NCBI GenBank assembly: GCA_963662155.1
Contig: OY759269.1
Location: 8,221,355-8,285,354, forward strand
Source of the DNA: Lamellibrachia columna
Taxonomy: Eukaryota; Annelida; Polychaeta; Sabellida; Siboglinidae
DNA: 64,000 nt
Reading direction: 5' to 3'
The position numbers were made by a program, and so were the translations under genes. The notes beneath the pieces are model-generated. The model had not been told where the DNA came from. It made no database searches and was given only the letters and a program-made list of their open reading frames with translations. How positions within the stretch are numbered: the first letter of the stretch is position 1; the number at the start of each line of letters is the position of its first letter. Below are positions 34,891 through 50,860 of this stretch, piece by piece.

Positions 34891-37800
34891 CTGCAGGAAA
34901 GAACGTATCCCTCTTAAACAGGTTGACATTCATATAGGAATACTGCAGGAAAGAACGTATCCCTCTTAAACAGGTTGACATTCATATAGGAATACTGCAG
35001 GAAAGAACGTATCCCTCTTAAACAGGTTGATATTCATATAGGAATACTGCAGGAAAGAACGTATCCCTCTTAAACAGGTTGATATTGATATAGGAATACT
35101 GCAGGAAAGAACGTATCCCTCTTAAACAGGGTGACATTCATATAGGAATACTGCAGGAAAGAACGTATCCCTCTTAAACAGGTTGATATTCATATAGGAA
35201 TACTGCAGGAAAGAACGTATCCCTCTTAAACAGGTTGATATTGATATAGGAATACTGCAGGAAAGAACGTATCCCTCTTAAACAGGTTGACATTCATATA
35301 GGAATACTGCAGGAAAGAACGTATCCCTCTTAAACAGGTTGACATTCATATAGGAATACTGCAGGAAAGAACGTATCCCTCTTAAACAGGTTGACATTCA
35401 TATAGGAATACTGCAGGAAAGAACGTATCCCTCTTAAACAGGTTGACATTCATATAGGAATACTGCAGGAAAGAACGTATCCCTCTTAAACAGGTTGATA
35501 TTGATATAGGAATACTGCAGGAAAGAACGTATCCCTCTTAAACAGGTTGACATTCATATAGGAATACTGCAGGAAAGAACGTATCCCTCTTAAACAGGTT
35601 GATATTCATATAGGAATACTGCAGGAAAGAACGTATCCCTCTTAAACAGGTTGATATTGATATAGGAATACTGCAGGAAAGAACGTATCCCTCTTAAATA
35701 GGGTGACATTCATATAGGAATACTGCAGGAAAGAACGTATCCCTCTTAAACAGGTTGACATTCATATAGGAATACTGCAGGAAAGAACGTATCCCTCTTA
35801 AACAGGTTGATATTCATATAGGAATACTGCAGGAAAGAACGTATCCCTCTTAAACAGGTTGATATTCATATAGGAATACTGCAGGAAAGAACGTATCCCT
35901 CTTAAACAGGTTGATATTGATATAGGAATACTGCAGGAAAGAACGTATCCCTCTTAAACAGGTTGATATTGATATAGGAATACTGCAGGAAAGAACGTAT
36001 CCCTCTTAAACAGGTTGATATTGATATAGGAATACTGCAGGAAAGAACGTATCCCTCTTAAACAGGTTGACATTCATATAGGAATACTGCAGGAAAGAAC
36101 GTATCCCTCTTAAACAGGTTGACATTCATATAGGAATACTGCAGGAAAGAACGTATCCCTATTAAACAGGTTGACATTCATATAGGAATACTGCAGGAAA
36201 GAGCGTATCCATCTTAAACAGGTTGATATTGATATAGGAATACTGCAGGAAAGAGCGTATCCATCTTAAACAGGTTGATATTGATATAGGAATACTGCAG
36301 GAACGAACGTATCCCTCTTAAACAGGTTGATATTGATATAGGAATACTGCAGGAAAGAACGTATCCCTCTTAAACAGGTTGATATTGATATAGGAATACT
36401 GCATGAAAGAACGTATCCCTCTTAAACAGGTTGACATTCATATAGGAATACTGCAGGAAAGAAAGTATCCCTCTTAAACAGGTTGACATTCATATAGGAA
36501 TACTGAAGGAAAGAACGTATCCCTCTTAAACAGGTTGACATTCATATAGGAATACTGCAGGAAAGAACGTATCCCTCTTAAACAGGTTGACATTCATATA
36601 GGAATACTGCAGGAAAGAACGTATCCCTCTTAAACAGGTTGACATTCATATAGGAATACTGCAGGAAAGAACGTATCCCTCTTAAACAGGTTGATATTGA
36701 TATAGGAATACTGCAGGAAAGAACGTATCCCTCTTAAACAGGTTGACATTCATATAGGAATACTGCAGGAAAGAACGTATCCCTCTTAAACAGGTTGACA
36801 TTCATATAGGAATACTGCAGGAAAGAACGTATCCCTCTTAAACAGGTTGACATTCATATAGGAATACTGCAGGAAAGAACGTATCCATCTTAAACAGGTT
36901 GACATTCATATAGGAATACTGCAGGAAAGAACGTATCCCTCTTAAACAGGTTGATATTGATATAGGAATACTGCAGGAAAGAACGTATCCCTCTTAAACA
37001 GGTTGATATTGATATAGGAATACTGCAGGAAAGAACGTATCCCTCTTAAACAGGTTGACATTCATATAGGAATATTGCAGGAAAGAACGTATCCCTCTTA
37101 AACAGGTTGACATTCATATAGGAATACTGCAGGAAAGAACGTATCCCTCTTAAACAGGTTGATATTGATATAGGAATACTGCAGGAAAGAACGTATCCCT
37201 CTTAAACAGGTTGATATTGATATAGGAATACTGCAGGAAAGAACGTATCCCTCTTAAACAGGTTGACATTCATATAGGAATACTGCAGGAAAGAACGTAT
37301 CCCTCTTAAACAGGTTGACATTCATATAGGAATACTGCAGGAAAGAACGTATCCCTCTTAAACAGGTTGACATTCATATAGGAATACTGCAGGAAAGAAC
37401 GTATCCCTCTTAAACAGGTTGACATTCATATAGGAATACTGCAGGAAAGAACGTATCCCTCTTAAACAGGTTGACATTCATATAGGAATACTGCAGGAAA
37501 GAACGTATCCCTCTTAAACAGGTTGACATTCATATAGGAATACTGCAGGAAAGAACGTATCCCTCTTAAACAGGTTGACATTCATATAGGAATACTGCAG
37601 GAAAGAACGTATCCCTATTAATCAGGTTGACATTCATATAGGAATACTGCAGGAAAGAACGTATCCCTCTTAAACCGGTTGACATTCATATAGGAATACT
37701 GCAGGAAAGAACGTATCCCTCTTAAACAGGTTGATATTGATATAGGAATACTGCAGGAAAGAACGTATCCCTCTTAAACAGGTTGACATTCATATAGGAA

Positions 37801-40800
37801 TACTGCAGGAAAGAACGTATCCCTCTTAAACAGGTTGACATTCATATAGGAATACTGCAGGAAAGAACGTATCCCTCTTAAACAGGTTGACATTCATATA
37901 GGAATACTGCAGGAAAGAACGTATCCCTCTTCAACAGGTTGATATTGATATAGGAATACTGCAGGAAAGAACGTATCCCTCTTAAACAGGTTGATATTGA
38001 TATAGGAATACTGCAGGAAAGAACGTATCCCTCTTAAACAGGTTGACATTCATATAGGAATACTGCAGGAAAGAACGTATCCCTCTTAAACAGGTTGACA
38101 TTCATATAGGAATACTGCAGGAAAGAACGTATCCCTCTTAAACAGGTTGACATTCATATAGGAATACTGCAGGAAAGAACGTATCCCTCTTAAACAGGTT
38201 GATATTCATATAGGAATACTGCAGGAAAGAACGTATCCCTCTTAAACAGGTTGACATTGATATAGGAATACTGCAGGAAAGAACGTATCCCTCTTAAATA
38301 GGTTGATATTGATATAGGAATACTGCAGGAAAGAACGTATCCCTCTTAAACAGGTTGATATTGATATAGGAATACTGCAGGAAAGAACGTATCCCTCTTA
38401 AACAGGTTGATATTGATATAGGAATACTGCAGGAAAGAACGTATCCCTCTTAAACAGGTTGATATTGATATAGGAATACTGCAGGAAAGAACGTATCCCT
38501 CTTAAACAGGTTGATATTCATATAGGAATACTGCAGGAAAGAACGTATCCCTCTTAAACAGGTTGACATTCATATAGGAATACTGCAGGAAAGAACGTAT
38601 CCCTCTTAAACAGGTTGACATTCATATAGGAATACTGCAGGAAAGAACGTATCCCTCTTAAACAGGTTGATATTGATATAGGAATACTGCAGGAAAGAAC
38701 GTATCCCTCTTAAACAGGTTGATATTGATATAGGAATACTGCAGGAAAGAACGTATCCCTCTTAAACAGGTTGATATTGATATAGGAATACTGCAGGAAA
38801 GAACGTATCCCTCTTAAACAGGTTGATATTGATATAGGAATACTGCAGGAAAGAACGTATCCCTCTTAAACAGGTTGTTATTGATATAGGAATACTGCAG
38901 GAAAGAACGTATCCCTCTTAAACAGGTTGACATTCATATAGGAATACTGCAGGAAAGAACGTATCCCTCTTAAACAGGTTGATATTGATATAGGAATACT
39001 GCAGGAAAGAACGTATCCCTCTTAAACAGGTTGATATTGATATAGGAATACTGCAGGAAAGAACGTATCCCTCTTAAACAGGTTGATATTGATATAGGAA
39101 TACTGCAGGAAAGAACGTATCCCTCTTAAACAGGTTGATATTGATATAGGAATACTGCAGGAAAGAACGTATCCCTCTTAAACAGGTTGATATTGATATA
39201 GGAATACTGCAGGAAAGAACGTATCCCTCTTAAACAGGTTGATATTGATATAGGAATATTGCAGGAAAGAACGTATCCCTCTTAAACAGGTTGATATTGA
39301 TATAGGAATACTGCAGGAAAGAACGTATCCCTCTTAAACAGGTTGATATTGATATAGGAATACTGCAGGAAAGAACGTATCCCTCTTAAACAGGTTGATA
39401 TTGATATAGGAATACTGCAGGAAAGAACGTATCCCTCTTAAACAGGTTGATATTCATATAGGAATACTGCAGGAAAGAACGTATCCCTCTTAAACAGGTT
39501 GATATTGATATAGGAATACTGCAGGAAAGAACGTATCCCTCTTAAACAGGTTGATATTCATATAGGAATACTGCAGGAAAGAACGTATCCCTCTTAAACA
39601 GGTTGATATTGATATAGGAATACTGCAGGAAAGAACGTATCCCTCTTAAACAGGTTGACATTCATATAGGAATACTGCAGGAAAGAACGTATCCCTCTTA
39701 AACAGGTTGATATTGATATAGGAATACTGCAGGAAAGAACGTATCCCTCTTAAACAGGTTGACATTCATATAGGAATACTGCAGGAAAGAACGTATCCCT
39801 CTTAAACAGGTTGATATTCATATAGGAATACTGCAGGAAAGAACGTATCCCTCTTAAACAGGTTGATATTGATATAGGAATACTGCAGGAAAGAACGTAT
39901 CCCTCTTAAACAGGTTGACATTCATATAGGAATACTGCAGGAAAGAACGTATCCCTCTTAAACAGGTTGATATTCATATAGGAATACTGCAGGAAAGAAC
40001 GTATCCCTCTTAAACAGGTTGATATTGATATAGGAATACTGCAGGAAAGAACGTATCCCTCTTAAACAGGTTGATATTGATATAGGAATACTGCAGGAAA
40101 GAACGTATCCCTCTTAAACAGGTTGATGTTCATATAGGAATACTGCAGGAAAGAACGTATCCCTCTTAAACAGGTTGACATTCATATAGGAATACTGCAG
40201 GAAAGAACGTATCCCTCTTAAACAGGTTGATATTGATATAGGAATACTGCAGGAAAGAACGTATCCCTCTTAAACAGGTTGATATTGATATAGGAATACT
40301 GCAGGAAAGAACGTATCCCTCTTAAACAGGTTGACATTCATATAGGAATACTGCAGGAAAGAACGTATCCCTCTTAAACAGGTTGATATTCATATAGGAA
40401 TACTGCAGGAAAGAACGTATCCCTCTTAAACAGGTTGATATTGATATAGGAATACTGCAGGAAAGAACGTATCCCTCTTAAACAGGGTGACATTCATATA
40501 GGAATACTGCAGGAAAGAACGTATCCCTCTTAAACAGGTTGACATTCATATAGGAATACTGCAGGAAAGAACGTATCCCTCTTAAACAGGTTGATATTGA
40601 TATAGGAATACTGCAGGAAAGAACGTATCCCTCTTAAACAGGTTGACATTCATATAGGAATACTGCAGGAAAGAACGTATCCCTCTTAAACAGGTTGATA
40701 TTCATATAGGAATACTGCAGGAAAGAACGTATCCCTCTTAAACAGGTTGATATTGATATACGAATACTGCAGGAAAGAACGTATCCCTCTTAAACAGGTT

Positions 40801-41041
40801 GATATTCATATAGGAATACTGCAGGAAAGAACGTATCCCTCTTAAACAGGTTGACATTGATATAGGAATACTGCAGGAAAGAACGTATCCCTCTTAAACA
40901 GGTTGACATTCATATAGGAATACTGCAGGAAAGAACGTATCCCTCTTAAACAGGTTGATATTCATATAGGAATACTGCAGGAAAGAACGTACCCCTCTTA
41001 AACAGGTTGATATTGATATAGGAATACTGCAGGAAAGAACG
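34891..41041. repeat. 52-bp minisatellite, about 118 copies, made of a splice acceptor (CRP-2 last intron)
   Basis: On the - strand (sense for CRP-2) each unit ends ACGTTCTTTCCTGCAG and starts TATTCCTATATCAATATCAA, and the middle contains CCTGTTTAAGAGGGA. CRP-1 has a single ancestral version (ATTCCTATATCGATATCAAC, CTGTTCTTTCCTACAG) directly before exon 7. Units differ mainly at GATATTGAT / GACATTCAT / GATATTCAT, with few other changes. The array spans 6.15 kb. Confidence 0.98.
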
Positions 41042-41367
41042 GTGCATAGAGAAGCATAGAGAAGCACATAAAAGGTGTTCGAATCCACGTTTATTTTTAA
41101 AGTTTCCAAACCCTGATTTTTCATTGCGAATTCTTCTTGATTATCAGGAAAACAGTGTCTCAAATAAATTGTGGTACAGTAACTACGTAATTTCTTAGTT
41201 TTAATAAAAACAATTCTTGTCAAAAGAGGCATATATTACACAGCTAGCACTACTATTACTCATTACTAATCATTGTCCAGATTGAAATAAGAGTTAGTAT
41301 TATGTTAGAATAACTTTTTTAGTAAGTTAGTATAACCTATGCCTATTGACACCTATAACAACTTACT

Positions 41368-44753
<3,386 letters not shown>

Positions 44754-45099
44754 TCTGTTCGTTGCGATGACAGAAACGCGCAGGATGCAAGTTAACTAAC
44801 AAGAAACATGTTGTGTGGAAACTGAGGCCAGACTACATCCAACATTTACTTTAACGAACTGTATTCTTTAAAAGAACCAAAGCAATTGAAAAAACAACAA
44901 AACGAGTGTGATTGTTGTCATTCTATTCGAGGCGACGACAGGAGCGTGCAGGATGCAAGTTAGCCAACAATAAGCATTACCTGCATCAAAGACCAAATGC
45001 AAAACAATTGTAAAATAATAAAACTAAATAACTTTATTCGATAGATGAAATAATAGATCGTATTGTAAACAACGAATAATATATCTCAAATAGGCAGAC

Positions 45100-45480
45100 T
45101 TGTTGGCAAGTCACAGAATGGCAAGTCAAGTCCGAATTCAATGACCTCCAAGTCCACGTCAAGTCTCGAGTCATCTCTCTGAATTCCAAGTGAAGTCACC
45201 AGGGTTCACCAATCGCTATGGATGTTGAGGCCTGCCTGCAGTAATATTTAGCGGGACATTTAGGCGGATGCTGCCCAGACACAACATTAGTCAATCATAA
45301 TAAGTACTTAATAATTATTGTATTTGGTGCGGCCTACCACAACACAAGGTCTTGTTGTACGTACGTTTCGAGCCACGAGATAAGTCACACACTGACAAAT
45401 CAAGTCTCAAGTAAATGACACCCAAGTCCAAGTCAAGTCTTGAGACGTCTCGCTGAATTCCAAGTCAAGTAGCGGGTCAT
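45100..45480. repeat. CAAGTCAAGTC-type degenerate repeat, CRP-2 intron 1
   Basis: Two imperfect blocks (about 45115-45195 and 45400-45477) share AAGTC-rich motifs and CT(C/G)GAATTCCAAGT. Low complexity; no gene. Confidence 0.5.
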
Positions 45481-45581
45481 GAAAATTGGCGACTCGAGTG
45501 CGAGTCGAATCAGCCCCTACGACTCGATTCAACTTGTTTGCAAATGTGTGCAGGAACAGACAAACTATTTCACCGACTTAC

Positions 45582-45642
45582 CTGCTCGCGATATTCTATG
45601 GTTCTCTCTGATGACTCGACGGATAGCGTTGTCAGCAGCATG
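45582..45642 (-). other. CRP-2 exon 1 (5'UTR), approximate start
   Basis: Non-coding leader between the inferred start site and the donor GAGCAG|GTAAGT. Shares ACCGATATTTGAGACCGG upstream and GTCATCAGAGAGA with CRP-1. Confidence 0.5.
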
Positions 45643-45664
45643 CCCGGTCTCAAATATCGGTGGA

Positions 45665-45671
45665 CTTTATA
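45665..45671 (-). promoter_or_regulatory. CRP-2 TATA box
   Basis: TATAAAG on the - strand, followed by TCCACCGATATTTGAGACC as in CRP-1. Upstream (45780-46130) is similar to the CRP-1 and CRP-4 flanks. Confidence 0.65.
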
Positions 45672-46169
45672 GAAGGAGAATTTCATAAAAAGCGACATAG
45701 GCAACAAAATAAACGACGCAATAGCAAACTTAAGTAATGATAAATTTAAAAATAAAGATGGTGTCTGCCGGGGTGTTGTTTCTAAAGCGCCCTGGGCGTC
45801 TCGGGGACCAGAAACTGCACAGTATGATTTATCTTTGCTCTCACAATGAATAAAACTGTAGTTTGTAATTGATGTCGGAAGACGCCCAGTTTCTTTCTTC
45901 TATTGTTCACTTGAAATACGATGTTTTTTTTAGAAAATGTCAGTACTCTTTAATAAACAGTGGGATGACTGGTTTTATGTTGATGTTTTTCAAATAGAAT
46001 GGCGTATGTATTAAAAAATAAAGGATCGTAGATACTGTATCTCAGCGTGACCCAACGTTTACACTATGCAGCCTGCCAAAAACGTCCAGTTAATGATGGT
46101 GCGCTTAGGCACTCCACATTTGGAAAAAAGGTTGAATTATGAAGTTGTTTTCGCACGCACTTTAGCAGG

Positions 46170-46400
46170 TGTGCACACACTAAGTCTTAGAAGGGCGATA
46201 AGGCTACACCGTCTAATTACAGATCGGTTTCCCTAATAATGCATTACATATAAAATAATGAAGCATATTGTATGCAGCCAGATCGGTCACCACCTTGAAT
46301 ACAACGACATTCTAAACCCTAACCAACCTGACTTCCGAAAGGGTCTGTCTTGTCAGACACAACTCGTCAGTACTGTACCTGAATTGACGCACCCAGGAAG
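46170..46400 (+). pseudogene. LINE RT remnant
   Basis: Frames give SNYRSVSLI, then IMKHIVCSQIGHHLEYNDIL and DFRKGLSCQTQLVST. These match RT blocks NYRPISL, then KVMEHII-xHL-xxNIL and GFxxGLSCxTQL. Short and decayed. Confidence 0.65.
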
Positions 46401-46574
46401 CAGTCACGGCACCAACGGCAGAAGCATTTCAGGAAGCCGCCCTCGAAGTTATCAAGTCATCGCAGAAGCCCTTTTTAACCCTGAACTGCACAATTGCATT
46501 GTACATACAAACGTTTTAGCTCACCCCACCTTGGGAGATTACGTAGGGTGTGAATCGTTTATGTAACCGCGGTC

Positions 46575-46990
46575 GATTTAGTAAAACATGCCTATTTTTG
46601 TTCAAATCATTGAAAGAATAGACTTTAGTCGTTAGATCTGGTAAGGATATTATATTAGATATCCAAAATGATAAACACTGTGTGGGTCAATGTTAATCAT
46701 GGGCGTGACTTTCATCCTCTCGCCGATCGACATGACGAAATTTCACCAAGGAAGAAAATGGTGATTTTTAAGCAATTTTATTTTCACTTTAATTAATGCT
46801 TGACCAAGCATTAACCAATTTAATATTTGTCTGATAATTTTTCAAAACCTACATAGAAAAGTTGCACATACGAACTGGCGTGTTGCAGTGGATATTACGT
46901 AAGTTATTTTTTTGCAAAATTTATTTGAAATGAGACTAACAAAAAATTGATTTGATTAAGCACCTTTACCTTTATTGTGCTCACTTTCAA
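46575..46990. repeat. Dispersed repeat, copy 2
   Basis: Similar over about 400 bp to 7200-7700 in the transporter gene. Confidence 0.6.
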
Positions 46991-47069
46991 TGCATCTGTC
47001 GTGACTGTAAAAACACCACAATACGTGCTAAAATGACGTAATGCTGCTAACCGTCGCATGTTTAACACC

Positions 47070-47216
47070 CCCTACCAAGTTTTGCATGGATCCAGACGAG
47101 GCTCCAGACAGTAGCCGGGTTAGAATCGTTTTTGTGTTATAAAAACGGAATATATCAAGCTATGCAAATGGATGATGATGAAATATCACAGGTGGTAAAT
47201 ATATGCATTTTCTCTC
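47070..47216 (+). repeat. Repeat shared with 63853-64000
   Basis: Matches AAGTTTT-CAT-GATCCAGA to GTAAATATATGCATTTTCTC at the window end. Both copies contain AGAATCGTTTTTGTGTTA and an ATG followed by a run of Asp/Glu codons (MDDDEISQ here; MDEDVDEVSQM there). Probably part of a transposon; only about 147 bp can be compared. Confidence 0.6.
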
Positions 47217-47442
47217 CTCTAGTACAAAAACAACCAATTTATTCCATACGTCATAGAGGACCATGAAATATCCAAATGCATTTTCACCGGCTTCGGCCGC
47301 CATGCCGACGGGCCATGGGTAATTTTTCATTAAAATGTTATCCTTTGCTCTGTAAGATTATATTTATGTCTATGAAAATGAAAGATATATTATCTGTTTT
47401 GATAACGCAGTGTGTTAAAGCTCATCATTCAGGACTTCAACA

Positions 47443-47706
47443 TTAACAATGTGACATTGACAGAAAAGGACATCGATGGAGCCTCTCTCGCTGGAAGACA
47501 CCCGGTGAAAGATCTCTGCCAATTTTCACAACCCATATTTTGAGCAGTTTTGCATCCTTTGACAGATCATTGAATGTAACAGTTTTCCCATTGTCGGTCA
47601 TGTATCCTGGTGTGTTGCAGTCCGGAACATAACAACTCTGTTTGCTTTTATTATTCCTCTTCAAGGGCATTCTGACATCCATCTTGCAGCCATATATTCT
47701 GAACAT
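47443..47706 (-). pseudogene. THAP zinc-finger domain fragment
   Basis: The - strand encodes KSKQSCYVPDCNTPGYMTD, then VTFNDLSKDAKLLKIWVVKI and GRDLSPGVF. This is the first two thirds of a THAP domain: C-x4-C, the FxxxPKD region with S for P, then WVxxI. The C-terminal C-x2-H is lost (frame turns into RERLHRC). THAP domains head P-element-like and other DNA transposases as well as some host factors. With no transposase catalytic domain seen, a decayed transposon is the simplest reading. Confidence 0.65.
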
Positions 47707-47719
47707 ATAAATTGATACA

Positions 47720-48090
47720 TTGAATAATTAAACGATCAATGATAGAATATGCAAATTTGTGAAAAAAAATATGTTGCCAAATAAAAATGGTATGATTGTC
47801 TTGTATCAGAATGATAACCAGTAGTAAGAATTCATGTTTTGCAATTTAATACCTGTCGATCCCTATATGACTTTGTGTAAGACTGTAAATATAGGCGTTA
47901 TATTGTGCATGTCTTGTCTTGTATGTCTTGTCTTGTATCACATCGGCTGTACTCAGGTACTATGACTGATAGTTACCAAATAAATTATGTTATGTTTATC
48001 ATTGACATTGTAAAAGTCAAGTGTTATTGAGTTTAATTAATTATAAACATGATAACAGAGCCAGATCTACATGTTTGTATGCGTATAGGC
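47720..48090. other. No gene assigned
   Basis: AT-rich, with a short TGTCTTGTCTTGTA repeat near 47910-47937. Confidence 0.5.
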
Positions 48091-48097
48091 CTACATG

Positions 48098-48365
48098 GTA
48101 AAAACAGTGATACACACTGATAAACAGTGATACACACTGATAAACAGTGATACACACTGATAAACAGTGATACACACTGATAAACAGTCATACACACTGA
48201 TAAACAGTCATACACACTGATAAACAGTCATACACACTGATAAACAGTCATACACACTGATAAACAGTCATACACACTGATAAACAGTCATACACACTGA
48301 TAAACAGTCATACACACTGATAAACAGTCATACACACTGATAAACAGTCATACACACTGATACAC
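48098..48365. repeat. 20-bp minisatellite, about 13 copies
   Basis: Unit GATAAACAGT(G/C)ATACACACT. The first units carry GTGAT, later ones GTCAT, a clean switch of variant type. Confidence 0.97.
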
Positions 48366-48749
48366 AGCACGAAGGAAACTGAGTTGTCAGAAAACGGAGT
48401 CTCTCTCACCAGCTTTGAGCCGACTTGAAAAATGAAAACACTATTTGTAAATCGCACTTCTAGTCAAACGTAAAATTTCCAATGAATCCAAAGACATGGC
48501 GATTATTCCAAATGTAAACGGCATTTTGCTCATATTACTGAAGGGCTCCCGTGTGACACACACGATAGCATGTGAAAACGGTTGCATGGCTTCAGTGGTT
48601 TTGGGTGCTTTCCAAAACGTTAGTTCCTGCCATTGCCGTCAGATGGCGGGTTGGTGGTGGAAAGTGTGTATTTACACCCTTTTTTAGTCTTCATTCATCA
48701 CAGAAGGTGCGGCACATTGATATCTACACGACATTCAATACAAACTACT

Positions 48750-48912
48750 GTGCGTGTGCGTGTGCGTGTGCGTGTGCGTGTGCGTGTGCGTGTGCGTGTG
48801 CGTGTGTACGTGCGTGTCTGCGTGCGTGTGCGTGTCTGTGTGTGTATTTGTGCGTGTATTTGTTTGTGCATGCGTGCGTGCGTGCGTGCGTATGTGTTCG
48901 TGTATGTGTGTA
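48750..48912. repeat. (GTGTGC)n microsatellite
   Basis: GTGCGT hexamers grading into GTGTGTATTTGT and GCGT runs. Confidence 0.95.
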
Positions 48913-49004
48913 ATGCGTGCCTGAGTTAAGCGTGCATGCCAAAAATAATGACAACTAAACAAAGATGCTTTTGTTCACTAAATTGTTAGGACTGTTTTGG
49001 AAAA

Positions 49005-49425
49005 ACAACTTCATAATTCAACTTTTTTTTAATGTAGGGTTCCTAGGCGCACCGTCATAAACTGGACGTTTTGGCATGTTGCATAGCGTAAACGTTTGGT
49101 CACTCTGACATGCACTCCCTAAACAGTCACCCCACTGGTTTATTAAAGGTCATCGACATTTTCAACAAAATCTGTATTTCAAGTGAAGAATAGAAAAAGG
49201 GTGTCTTCGCAACATCCATCACAAACTACAGTTTATATTAATTGTGAGAGCAAAAATACCTTATACTGCCCACGGTTTGTTCGGCGGGACCGATCAAGGC
49301 GCTCTTTGGGAAAAACAACTTCATAATTCAACCTTTTTTCAAACATACGGTGCCTAGGCGCACCGTCATAAACTGGACGTTTTTGCATGTTGCATAGCGT
49401 AAGGTTCAACCTGACATGCAGACCT
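49005..49425. repeat. Direct duplication upstream of CRP-4
   Basis: About 49008-49095 and 49312-49400 repeat AACTTCATAATTCAAC, CCTAGGCGCACCGTCATAAA and GCATGTTGCATAGCGTAA. CRP-2 has one copy in inverted orientation near 46050-46140. Confidence 0.75.
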
Positions 49426-49518
49426 GTTCGTTCCAATAACACCTGAATTTTCAAATTCATCATCTTGATCGTTTACGTCGTATATGTTTCTGCCTGTGTT
49501 TTTACGAAGTTCTCCTTC

Positions 49519-49525
49519 TATAAAT
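49519..49525 (+). promoter_or_regulatory. CRP-4 TATA box
   Basis: TATAAAT followed by CCACCGATATTTGTGACC, homologous to the CRP-1 and CRP-2 promoters. Confidence 0.55.
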
Positions 49526-49905
49526 CCACCGATATTTGTGACCAGACATGTTGCTGACAACGCCATATGTCGGAATCATCAGAGAGAGGGAGAGGGAGGG
49601 GGAGGGGAGAGGGAGGGAGGGAGGGAGGGAGGGGGGAGGGAGGGAGGGAGGGGGGAGGGAGGGAGGGAGGGGGAAGGGAGGGAGGGGGAAGGGATGGAGG
49701 GAATCTGTTAACCATTGTATTGTCGCAGATTACAGCAAACACGTATTCCTTCCTACAAACTAACAGACAGGCCGATGAATCAAAAACACTGCCTGGACGA
49801 TCCCGACATGAAGTCTTTCAACAGCCGTTTATGCTAAGTCATAATGTTCGCTCGGAACGTTTTGTATGTTTAGATGTAGGGACAGTGTTAAGATATATCT
49901 CGAAT
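49526..49905 (+). pseudogene. CRP-4: relic joining exon 1 to exon 7 region
   Basis: Exon-1-like sequence (TGTTGCTGACAACGCCAT, then ATCATCAGAGAGAG) runs into a (GGGA)n tract (49585-49695). A scrap of intron 4 (TTGTCGCAGATTACAGCAAAC) follows, and then the exon-7 region (TATTCCTTCCTACAAACTAAC, CATGAAGTCTTTCAACAGCC). The exon-7 acceptor CAG is CAA here. All coding exons are missing, so it cannot encode the peptide. Confidence 0.7.
49585..49695. repeat. (GGGA)n tract
   Basis: Long purine run of GGGA repeats, quadruplex-prone. Translations are artefacts. Confidence 0.95.
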
Positions 49906-50240
49906 CGAAATGGCAGAGGTGAACAGCCGACAGTGGGAGAGAATGGCAGAGGTGAACAGCCGACAGTGGGAGAGAATGGCAGAGGTGAACAGCCGACAGT
50001 GGGAGAGAATGGCAGAGGTGAACAGCCGACAGTGGGAGAGAATGGCAGAGGTGAACAGCCGACAGTGGGAGAGAATGGCAGAGGTGAACAGCCGACAGTG
50101 GGAGAGAATGGCAGAGGTGAACAGCCGACAGTGGGAGAGAATGGCAGAGGTGAACAGCCAACAGTGGGAGAGAATGGCAGAGGTGAACAGCCGACAGTGG
50201 GAGAGAATGGCAGAGGTGAACAGCCGACAGTGGGAGAGAA
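49905..50240. repeat. 33-bp minisatellite, 10 copies
   Basis: Unit of 11 codons; in one frame MAEVNSRQWER. It derives from the LINE-tail segment seen singly at about 30465-30510 (GTGAACAGCCGAGAGTTGAA, GAGAATGGCA). Confidence 0.95.
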
Positions 50241-50339
50241 AGGCAGAAGACAGTGTAATCTTCCATTGTTCCTCTCATTGAGAGGAATAAATTAAGTAAT
50301 GTGGCCTCAACCCTGCAGACGGGGGGAAAAAAAAAATAT

Positions 50340-50860
50340 ATGAACAAAATCGTTTAGACAGCACAACAAAAACAACAGTTTCATGCGCAGACAAATTGAA
50401 TAGATCAGTGGGCAGAAAAAAATTCATAGAAGCGTGTGTGGATAGTTGAGCGCCTCGACGGAAAGATAGATTGTTGCGTCGATTAATTGGTCAGGTCGTA
50501 TTTGGGAGTGAGTTTCGCTAACAGTGGGGTTAGATAACAGTGGGGTTAGATAAGAGTGTGCTTGCATCCGCCAGGTGAACGCCCGTCGATCGAGGCCAGC
50601 GTTTCGGAAGCAGATGCTAATTTGTCGTAATATTAATTTGTCGTAACACTAATTTGTCGTAACACTAATTTGTTGTAATACTAATTTGTCGTAATACTAA
50701 TTTGTCGTAATACTAATTTCGCTCGGGGCTAGTAATGTCGGCAGTTTGACTTACGCTGTACTGTGGATGCGGTGATTTAATGCGCTCGTTCAAACTTAGT
50801 TGAGTCCGCTTCTCGGAAAAGGCTGCGCGGATTTTCATTTTTTATTCAAGAGCGGGTGTG
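50340..50860. repeat. Duplicate of 30600-31000, with a 16-bp tandem repeat
   Basis: Similar to the region downstream of CRP-1. Within it, TAATTTGTCGTAA(T/C)AC is repeated about six times (50620-50712), expanding a single site in the other copy. Confidence 0.75.

Noticed and set aside
34891..41041. Centromeric or subtelomeric satellite
   Set aside because: The unit derives from the intron directly before CRP exon 7 and is confined to that intron, so a local gene-borne origin explains it better.
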